64,000 bases of DNA from Lineus longissimus (lineage: Eukaryota; Nemertea; Pilidiophora; Heteronemertea; Lineidae). Made by a program: the position numbers and the translations under genes. The stretch lies in assembly GCF_910592395.1 (NCBI RefSeq), contig NC_088320.1, positions 12,830,501-12,894,500 on the forward strand, in the 5' to 3' direction. Positions 55,241-64,000 of the stretch are shown here, in pieces. Every line of letters begins with the position of its first letter. Within the stretch, counting starts at the first letter, position 1. The notes beneath the pieces were generated by a model that saw only the letters and a list, made by a program, of their open reading frames with translations, was not told where the DNA came from and did no database searches.

Positions 55241-58200
55241 TTATCCGGCTACCACGACCAACTTGTCTAGCAAGCAAATTATTGAATATACAGATTCCGT
55301 TATGAAAGGCCTGATTAGGGTCACATGCTCATGGAAATCGTCCAAGGCGTACATTGTAATTGTTATCACGTGGTGATGTCAGTTTATAGAAATTACATGA
55401 CATTCATTAGCCCTCGTCTGTGACTAACGGACTTATTGAAAAAGCTCACGATTTCAACAAAAACAATTTCAATGCCTCTTGGCCAAGAGCTTATTAGAGT
55501 GAAAATAGTTCACCAAAACTAGGGGTGTATCTTGCTCTTTGGTCTTCAGAAAAATGAGACTTTGATTTTGGGTGTAGATAACATACAAATGTGGTTGCTT
55601 GTTCAAAGAAAGTTCATCAGCTTTGTTTGATAATCGCTCATGTACATGTTTCAACTTAATGTTGTCAGACACTGTCAAGGTTGTGACTATGACTTTAGTT
55701 GCCATATTTGGGTGGTGCCAGGCATCTACATTGCCTCTAAATATGCTATAGCTATCAGTAGGTGCTATATGCCACCTAAATTGGCAAGTGAAGAAAACCG
55801 TAGTTGGTACTGGGGTAACAAACTTGGTACTGGGTAATAAGGTGTTTTAATTGGCACGATTTGAATGAGAAACATATCCAAGAAGCAATGGAGGAGACCC
55901 GTCTTCATCACCTGTGTGGCTGACGATTTGGACTTTATGATATTAGTTTTAGATTCAGTTTGAAATTTCGATATTTGATTAATTGGTTGCAAGTCTGTGT
56001 TTATAAATAAACAGTAAATCATTTGCTTCCGGGATCCTTGAGAATCACCAGGCATTACGCTTGAGTTAAATACATTGTAAATAGGACCTAATTGGATCGG
56101 TCAGATCAAGGAAGTTGTGTAGGATTGAGGAATTTGAGTTCTTATGGTGCGTGGGTGGAGAGAAACTGTATATTGTCATAGTAATGAAAGACATACTCTA
56201 TCAATCGTGTTGCTAGGCTTGGCGGCACATCGTAAAGAATGCTTTGGACTTTCCTTCTGCTGCCTGTAGGCGGATAACTTCCGTTCTAAGAAATAAGTAA
56301 TTTGCTTCAGTCTTTACCGATTAACGATTGTACGATTATAACCCATTGGTGGTCCTGAACAGAACAGGGCCTGGTCTCTCCAAATCTCGCCCACTCACGC
56401 CCACGCTTAGCATCAAATAGGAATCTTGATTTGAAGTAGTTAGTGTAAAGGTAGATTTTGAAGTGTAAGGATCTCACTTATAAGTGATAACCTCAAATAT
56501 TGTGAACTTTGATCATCATGAAGCGACAATCAAATAATAGTATTACTGTAGTTTTTGTAATTCCTCTCTCGGATCTAAGGATGTACGGAGTCTCACGACA
56601 GAGCAACCTGGTTTAGTTAGTTGATGTTGACCTCTCAAGAAAGGTGTACCTTTGGAGGAGACTGTCATCACTTGCAACTCGTGTCAGTTGATGTGGACGC
56701 CAGTGTGTTGCCTTTGAGGAGATTGCTTGTTTTCATGAGTGGCATTTGTTAACTGATGGGAATGAATGCCTCTGAGATTTTGTCAGACTGAACTCGAAGG
56801 GGATTTTCCTGATTATCCGGCCAGATGCTTGATTATCCAGTCAAAACTGTACTGACATGGCACTTGACCCAAGAGAACCAGGAAACTGGACATAAGCTCT
56901 GGTTATTTTATCTGGCTGTCTAGTTCTTCAACAAACCGAGAAGGGCAATACTTGTGGTGGTAGTCTGGTAGATGAATTTCCAACGACACCACCTGTGAAA
57001 TTAGCCAGAAGTTGACCCGACTGCCTTCTTGTGGCTACATGTAGTAGGTCACAAGGACTCCTGACTGATTTTGCAGTACAGAAAAACAAATAGGGTATTG
57101 TTAAAATCTTGACAAAACTGTAGTATTTACAATTCATGAGATGAGACTTTATAATGTAGGTACATCTCATTGTAGTTATGGACTCATAAGACCAATTTGG
57201 GATGAATGAAAATAACATGTTGACATCCTATGAAAATAATATTTTGAGAAATATTTGCATGGGGGCAAGAAATCCATATACGTAATTCTCGGTTTTAAAC
57301 GACCAGTCCGTTGGCCATGCCCAAATCCACGATTACAATACTGCATAGCCACATTTATGAATGGAGGCATGTCTTCAAGTACAAATTCTGTCTGGATTGG
57401 CTAGTTCAGCACTAAATTGACAGATTTGACGTAACCGGCTGGTTTTCATTCTGGTATTCTGACGAATCACTAGTAATCGACACCATTTCTTCAATGAGCG
57501 GCAAAGCTGAGATTACACACTGCGGGCCTATGCTCCGGATTGGCTGAGCGTTATAGCATTGCTAAGTTATGACCGCCTTATTGTCGAAAAGGGGCTGGAA
57601 AAACTACACGCTAAACTGGTCGTTTAAAATCGAGAGTAAAGTATTACCGAAAACCACTCCAGGTATTAGTATTATAACTTAAGACGATGCAAATTGCAAA
57701 TTGCAAATTGCACGCCTGTGTGCAATTTCATGTTGCCAAGCCAACATCAACAAACTCATCTCCGATGAGCGCCGTGCTAAAAATGAACTGAAAGAACCAG
57801 TCCACATAGAGTTAAGACTGCCCCGGAGGTGTCTCAAATCTAAGATTCGATTTGAGTGGGCAACCTGACTTAAGCATATTTATGAATATGACTTATTTAA
57901 AGTAAGTACCCCACCTTTACTTAATATGCATTTTAGGTGCCCCACTTTGACTTAAAGTGATACTATGATGTGATTTACAACTTCCATTTTTGATTAGATT
58001 TATTATAAAATCGCTGAATGTAAACCACCGCGACCGCGAAAATGTTCATGTTGTGACGTCATCAACGAAAACGGCATCGAAGCGAGCCGTCCGGGCGGGA
58101 TTAAACCATCAATTTCTAGAAAATGTGCATTTCGATTCGAAAACCTTACCGATTTATGAGAAAGTGACGTAGTCATTTGTCAAAAACAGCTAAAACATTA

Positions 58201-59770
58201 TATGGTGAAATTTGACACGAGTTACCCTTTAAGTAGCTTTATGAATACGGGCCCTGGTGTATACTGATTCAGAGCACACTGGCGTGTCCGGCCAGGACAC
58301 AGAATGATGGGAAGGAATGTTGGATCTTCGAGATAATAGTTTTATTCGAAACCTGTAATAAATTGTACATTTTGAATACACAGAAAAGTGGCGGTTTTAA
58401 AACCTATGAATAAACAATTTCCACGGTCCTTTACATATTGAACAAATATCACAGAGCCTTTAATTAAACTCAATTTGCCGTAATCCTAGTCTTTTGAATG
58501 CAAATGCTCTCAAAGCTAATGATTTAAGCTGGTGATAGAAATAAGCGAATTTACTAAATGTCTGTAGCACCAAAAAGCCTGCATAAAATAACAAGTGATT
58601 AAACGAGTGTTTAGATATGATAAATGTAACGTACGAATCAACATATTCTGTTTTTTCTTGTTTTTGTAATATGATAAAAAGGGTTAGCCCGAATTGGGCC
58701 GCGATCCGTCAGCTGTTGCTCCAAGTTGACTTCTGGCCGCGAAAAGCGCGAATACCGTGAGGTTGCATAAAACAAGTCATGCGCTCTGATCACGCGATCA
58801 TTTGTACAAGGCGTAACTCGCTTCGAATGCCTAACTTTTAACGCGGGCTTTTCAAACACTATTAAAATAACATTTCCGTTTCGATATTTTCAGCGAAACA
58901 CTCTCCCCGGCGATTGAAGTAATCTTTTCATCTACGCAAGCCCCTGCAAGATACAGAACCACGATTTTCGTGATTGGTCGGTCATAGACACTGGACGCGA
59001 TCTTTTTGGTTACGTTTCGCGCGCGCCCATCCGATCCCTTGAAAACCTTCACAATGCGCCTAACTTTTAAATTTGGCGAATTTGGCGAATGTGGAAACTG
59101 ACGAATATGGAAATGGCGAATAAGGAAGTCACCGTAAAGATACACTCCATTTTGTTTTCTAATTTCGGACACAAATAAACTACATACAAAATGATCAAAT
59201 TCATAATAAATAGTAACATTTATATTTTGATGGTAGTTTACAGATGAAATGGCAATTGAAGAACGTTATCCATCAACTGGTTCTTGTTGTCTTTATTTGA
59301 GTTACTTGGAAAAAGGGGATGTTTGCTGCCCGAAATGACGCCGCGATTTGAGTTATTTTTCGATATTTTTTTGGAAAAGAGCATGAGATCCGTATAGGGC
59401 TTTCATTCATTCCGACCCGGTCGATAAGCTGACATCCAACGACGGAACCCCAGCGGCAAATCGAAAAACTAGAATCAATATTGTGTATTGTGGTCCTTTA
59501 AGTCTGATTAAATTGTTTGACGAATTTTTCAATAACGTTCATCTAATCAGTATGGTGGAGGGTTTAAAATTACAAAAATATTGAGCTTACACTTGCATGA
59601 AGAAGGCTTATCAGAGGTAAATGCCATATTTATTAGTATAATTAAACCCATTCTCCGGTATGGTACCACCTTTACTTTCAAAATATATTAAAACTAAATA
59701 AAGTCTCCTGCAGCTCATCAGGGACACTAATACACCGTGCAATAGTGTCTAACCTGTACCGCGAGTTCTA
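55241..59770. other. No gene recognised
   Basis: A 4.5-kb stretch with only short, overlapping frames. A triple GCAAATT direct repeat is at about 57688-57712. A short inverted pair (GGCGAATTTGGCGAAT region) is near 59070. No domain, promoter or transposon ends were identified. Confidence 0.4.
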
Positions 59771-59787
59771 TACAATATCGTCCCTAA

Positions 59788-60730
59788 TAGGCCATGGGGC
59801 GAGTGTGAAAAATGTGAAGTTCCGTTTGACAAATTAGCGGGCAAATTGAAAACAGTCGTTTTTGGGTAATATGGGGGTGCTGATTTCAAAAATCAATTTT
59901 TCTCCCGCGTAAAGTTTTACATTAAGTCAGAAATGAGACCCTTAATAGGGCCTAATGGTCCCAAAGTAGGGGTAAAAAAATTGATGTCATCGAAACATGT
60001 CAACATGGGTATCAAAATGAAGGTCTATGGGGGTACTTTAACATTGCATAGCTTTTGGCTCCCTTAACGAACCGTGGGACCCCCCAGGGAGGGTCAAAAA
60101 GGGCAAAAGTGGAAACTTTGACCGCCTCCCATGAGCTTCATGGGCACCGCATGTGGATAAAAACTGTTTTATTCGACAGTACTCACATAGACCTTTTCAT
60201 AGATACCCATGACGACACCCTTTGGCAAAAGGTTTTCGAGATCTTAAATTTGGAGCCTAAAAAGGGGTCAAAATTACTATCTCGGCAACCCTTACCCCGA
60301 AAGTGTTGTCATGGGTATCATTTTGAAGGTCTATACGATTACTGTCAAATAAAACAGTTTTATCCATTTATAGTCCCTATGAAGATTGTGGGACAGGGTC
60401 AAAGTTACCACTTTTGCCCTTTTTGACCCTCCCTGGGGGTCCCACGGTTCGTTAAGGGGGCCAAAAACTATGCAATGTTAAAGTACCCCCATAGACCTTC
60501 ATGTTGATACCCATGTTGACATGTTTCGATGACATTAACTTTTTGACCCCTACTTTGGGACCATTAGGCCCTATTAAGGGTCTCATTTCTGACTTAATGT
60601 GCAACTTTACGCGGGAGAAAAATTTAAAGCACCCCCATATTACCCAAAACGACTGTTTTCAATTTGCCCGCTAATTTGTCAAACGGAATCCTTTTTCTAG
60701 ACACATTTTTGCCACTCGTCCCATGGCCTA
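59788..60730. repeat. 943-bp palindromic (foldback) element
   Basis: The entire stretch reads as a near-palindrome. Arms of about 460 bp start TAGGCCATGGGGCGAGTG (59788) and mirror to CCATGGCCTA (60730); mismatches are few and the centre is near 60260. Matching blocks include GCGGGCAAATTGAAAACAG (59838) against CTGTTTTCAATTTGCCCGC (about 60653). TA at both ends may be a target duplication. No transposase is present. The 123-codon + strand frame at 60055-60426 is a by-product of the symmetry. Confidence 0.9.
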
Positions 60731-61446
60731 TACAATGTATACGCGAGACAAAATATAGGGGACGATATATCGTCCCCTCTAGGGAGGCAAGGGGTTAAGC
60801 CCTATATTTACTGGCAGGACAGGACGGTGTTATATTGTTCTGCGATGTTAGATAGGGCATGGTAATGCGGTCAGTCAGATCAATAAAATCATATCAACCT
60901 GTATACACTGTATTCTCACAACCGAGTACTCTGATATAGTATTCTAAAATACATTGGTACCGTAAAGTCAACTTTTAAATGGAAAATGCATCAGCCTCGT
61001 TCTGGGAGTGGAGTGTTTTGGACACGCAACCAATATGCTCTACCAAAGTTCCCTCGGGTTGCACTAAAATGTGGAAACCATGCACACGTCACCCCGTAAG
61101 GAATTTCAGCTCACTTCAGAAGTTTGATGCTCTCAAAACACTGCTTCAAACACAAGTCAGCCAAGGAAGCATCAACCACCCTAAGTTTTTTAATGAGCAC
61201 TACACATATTTGCCGAGAAAAACGCTCCAAATAGCCCATTTGCGCGGATTTTAGCATCACTTGAGCGAACCGATGCAGACTTCCTAAATGTACATGTCTC
61301 ATTTTCTGTAACGCTGCCGTAACATAATGTAAACCACGGCGCTACCGGCGCTCCGGGCCGGCGATGGATGGAATTTGCCAAATTCGCACATATTCAAGTT
61401 ATTTTCGTCGCCTATCTTTTTAAGTTTGAGGTATTTTAGAATAGAA
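60731..61446. other. No gene recognised
   Basis: Short frames only; I see nothing that can be supported. Confidence 0.35.
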
Positions 61447-61610
61447 ATTGAACCCTCGGCTTCGGACCTTGGTTGAGTTACCAAGACACTCTCGGGTGGA
61501 GCTAAAATTTCGTCCAAACCCTCGCCTATCGGCTCGGGTTTGGACTGTATTTTAGCTCCACCCTCGAGTGTCTTGGTAACTCAACCAAGGTCCTCCGCCT
61601 CGGGTTCAAT
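61447..61610. repeat. Hairpin MITE, 164 bp
   Basis: The ends ATTGAACCC and GGGTTCAAT mirror each other. The arms contain ACCTTGGTTGAGTTACCAAG and CACTCTCGGGTGGAGCTAAA (left), mirrored with few differences on the right, around a short loop. A target duplication cannot be defined. Non-coding. Confidence 0.8.
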
Positions 61611-61839
61611 TCCTTAAATCATAACATGATTAGACATTCAGCTTGATCAACATTGCGGATATATCGGTCTGAACTTCATTTTGTGTTCCATGTATTTTTC
61701 GTGACGCCATCATTTGCAGCCGAAGTGTTTTGCACACGTTATCTTAAATGACATCCTGCACAGTGATAGTAGTGTGGTGAGGCGGTCAATCTGCTTGAAT
61801 AATATGTAAAGAGCAAGCTCTAGTGAACTCACACAACTG

Positions 61840-62010
61840 TTTGACATGGGGGAGCCCCCCAAACCCCCGTCCTTCTGACATATTGAGCCAGTACATTGGG
61901 GGATGAGTCCCCCAAACCCCCTCCCCCGTTCTCTGAAAGTGACAGGTTTTAGTCAGTACATTAAGGGGAAGGCCCCCCCCCATCCCCCACCCCCCCCCCC
62001 CCCCCATTGG
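61840..62010. repeat. C-rich direct repeats
   Basis: Three related units of about 65 bp contain GGGGGA(G/T)..CCCCCAAACCCCC and end in a poly-C run of about 17. Confidence 0.7.
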
Positions 62011-63048
62011 ACTCTAAAAATAGAATTCCTTGGAGACGCTGAACAATAAGGCCCCATAAAGAAAAAGTCCCCGCCCCGGTAGCTGTCTCATATCTGCGGA
62101 CAAGCAGCTCTTTGTGGTGAAATAATAATCGCATTTTCCACCTGCTAGCCTAGATATTTGTGTATGTTTCTTCACCAGTTAGTTGATAACGAATTTTTTA
62201 TAGCTGATATATTCTTAATTGTTTTAACGCGTTTTTTTGGATTCGTTTGGCGCCAAAATCAAGAATGGCAAATTTACGATCTTGACACTAGAGGCGCTGA
62301 TGTCATTCCGGAACGGTAGATGCTAAATCGGATAGCCAGGCGGTACGGGAACGCCTGCACTCTGACCACGTGACCTACATCATTACTTCACAGTTCCGGC
62401 AATGGGTCAAGTTTGGCAGTTACTAGAAATCACGTGACTGGATCTGGATTTAGTAGTGTTAAAACTGACTTTTTTTAAGTAAAGTACGTATATCGAGAAG
62501 AAGAGGACGTTTGCTTTGTCTGCAATGAAATGTCACAACTGTCTCCGCCGACGTTGTCTTGTATGTCCTAGCAGACGATTTTTAAATACATGATGTCCCA
62601 CACCCGCACTTCAGTGGCGCCGGTGTGAATAAATCTACTTGTGTGAATGGTCAATGGCTCATGACGTCATGAAATAATTGCGTCACGAGGAAGGAAACAA
62701 TGGGAATCACGTCCGACGTGGTAACTGTGGGTGCGGTGCGTCGTGAATGCAGGATCGGCCAACGCGCGGCCCGTATGGAATGCGACAAACTGTACCGGAA
62801 CCAGAATTGTCATGGGTCTGCACAATTTTTTTCAGATTCGATGAACATGATGGATATATGAATTTTGTTAACACTTTATACATACGTAACCATTACACTC
62901 ACTACGTTGTGTGAGTGATTATGTTCGCTTGGAGAATGCTTAGAATGCTTGCTTCTGATTGGCCAGTCTTGGCCAGTTTCTACTTTGACCAGAGAATGTT
63001 GAGAGGGAGCCAGGCTTTATGCAACGATGGAAATTATTCTACTTTTAG

Positions 63049-63213
63049 GGGAGATAAAGACGTACGGAGCAACCGGCCAGGGGAAACCATGCGTGTTCCC
63101 TTTCGAGGCGAAGGGGCGAATCCACTATTCCTGCACCTTGCTTAGGGCCAGGAAACCCTGGTGTTCCGTGACCAAGCACTATGACAGAGACAAGAAATGG
63201 GGATACTGTAAAG
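63049..63213 (+). CDS. Exon encoding a fibronectin type II domain
   Basis: Flanked by CTACTTTTAG (AG 63047-63048) and the donor GTGGGA (63214). The translation TYGATGQGKPCVFPFEAKGR, then HYSCTLL, KPWCSVT and YDRDKKWGYCK has the four cysteines and the CxFPF, WC and YDxDxxWGxC signatures of the FN2 module, a collagen/gelatin-binding fold of secreted proteins. One domain per exon is normal for this module. It starts with two bases of a codon and ends after one, so it is phase-symmetric and could be shuffled. The rest of the gene lies outside the window or in unidentified exons to the left. Confidence 0.92.
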
Positions 63214-63282
63214 GTGGGATTTTAGGACGCTTGCAAAAACCTCAAAAGTCCCTTACAAAGACGTGGCCGTTGGCTGCATGTA

Positions 63283-63777
63283 CAGTCCTGCCAGAAAGTA
63301 AATGTCCACCGTTTTTAAAAATATCACAGAGATAAAATAAGATATCTGAATGCGGTTTTCAGCTGAGTTTCGTATATTTAGTTGGTCATATAATTAGATG
63401 TTGTATTTGGATGCACCTAATTCTATCCCTTCATTATGTAACAAACATTTCAAAAAAGGTCCAAAAATCACTTTTTTCATTTCATGTGCCTTTTCAAAAA
63501 TTCAAATGAGCCCATGAACTGTCCTTGATGACCATAATTTTTTGGCACTTGCAATTCCATAGGGTGTGTTCGATAATCATGACAAATGCACATTTTTTCT
63601 TAGGATTTTTATCTCTTCTATAACCTTTGATAAAGACCCCCAATCCTTAATGTATGAGCTGAGCATATACATAACCAACTGGATGTACCATTTTCTGATG
63701 AAAACCGCATTCAATTACCTTATTCTATCTCTGTCATATTAAAAAAACCTGTGGACATTTACTTTCTGGTAGGACTG
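63283..63777. mobile_element. Tc1/mariner-type MITE, 495 bp
   Basis: TA on both sides (63281-63282 and 63778-63779) and terminal repeats starting CAGTCCTGCCAGAAAGTAAA (left) against CAGTCCTACCAGAAAGTAAA (right, reversed). Similarity extends about 70 bp inward. CAGT ends at a TA target are typical of Tc1/mariner. No transposase is present. It lies 69 bp downstream of the FN2 exon donor, within the presumed intron. Confidence 0.9.
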
Positions 63778-63789
63778 TACATCGAAGTG

Positions 63790-63820
63790 AAATGCTTTAT
63801 TTATTTATTTATTTATTTCG
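63790..63820. repeat. (TTTA)n microsatellite
   Basis: About seven TTTA units after the MITE. Confidence 0.9.
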
Positions 63821-64000
63821 TACGAAGTACAATAAACAATGAGTTGATAGCGTGCATGTACATGTGCATGTGTGAAGTCACTGCAGGTCGAGGATAGGCC
63901 CCGGGTGTTTCAGTGAACCACGCTGCTATCAGTAAACTCATTACTGTTATTATGCTAACGGACTCGCCTTGCGTCGTAAATGAGTTACAACAGATGAACA

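Noticed and set aside
60055-60426. 123-codon ORF on the + strand
   Set aside because: It spans the centre of the 943-bp palindrome, where both strands have the same open frames; there is no independent coding evidence.
61786-62007. Gly-rich - strand ORF
   Set aside because: Produced by the poly-C tract and C-rich direct repeats.

Overview
This is nuclear DNA from an animal, most likely a marine invertebrate. It has spliced animal genes: a caspase, and a fibronectin type II domain carried on one exon. Long introns and gaps are packed with decaying mobile elements of at least eight kinds. The AG/GT exon borders, TATA boxes, microsatellites and simple-sequence tracts are eukaryotic; no operon or bacterial gene organisation is present. 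The species cannot be named from the sequence. An echinoderm, hemichordate or lancelet would fit, but that is a guess.

Region 1-12.6 kb: a near-perfect 725-bp tandem duplication (1156-2605) is followed by the wreck of a Polinton/adintovirus-like element. On the + strand are a double-jelly-roll major capsid remnant (to about 6.58 kb), a small membrane protein, the genome-packaging ATPase and a further conserved Polinton-type protein. A 1.74-kb inverted-repeat element, itself holding a 658-bp inverted-repeat element, sits at the capsid gene. Both have perfect 9-bp target duplications. A 2.68-kb piggyBac-like element interrupts the ATPase at a TTAA.

Region 12.6-21 kb: a protein-primed-type DNA polymerase B lies on the - strand (16.6 to 12.9 kb). 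It is split by a 1.1-kb terminal-inverted-repeat element and a 0.15-kb MITE and has lost its DTDS catalytic motif. A second packaging-ATPase C-terminus at 17.2-17.5 kb shows that more than one Polinton copy contributed. A pogo/Tigger-like transposase remnant lies at 19.8-20.9 kb.

Region 22.2-40.9 kb: three + strand caspase exons (22225-22374, 22688-22876, 40632-40885) join in phase across a 17.76-kb intron. That intron contains, antisense to the gene, a Ty3/gypsy retrotransposon (about 33.0 to 24.7 kb) and a BEL/Pao retrotransposon (38.3 to 33.9 kb), plus a + strand 5'-truncated LINE. The gypsy element is the most unusual object here. Between its Gag zinc knuckle and its protease it encodes a macro (ADP-ribose-binding) domain, in the same frame as gag and separated from it by one UAG. 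The BEL gag is split by a foldback element.

Region 41-64 kb: this part has dispersed and tandem repeats, a Harbinger-type hairpin MITE, a TATA promoter with a non-coding first exon (45.4-45.6 kb), a LINE fragment, an unrecognised gene with exons at about 48.4-50.7 kb, a degenerate satellite (52.7-54.3 kb), a 943-bp palindrome (59.8-60.7 kb), the fibronectin type II exon (63.05-63.21 kb) and a Tc1/mariner-type MITE right after it.

Nearly all the mobile-element genes are broken. The caspase exons, the FN2 exon and the 49.7-50.7 kb open frame look intact.
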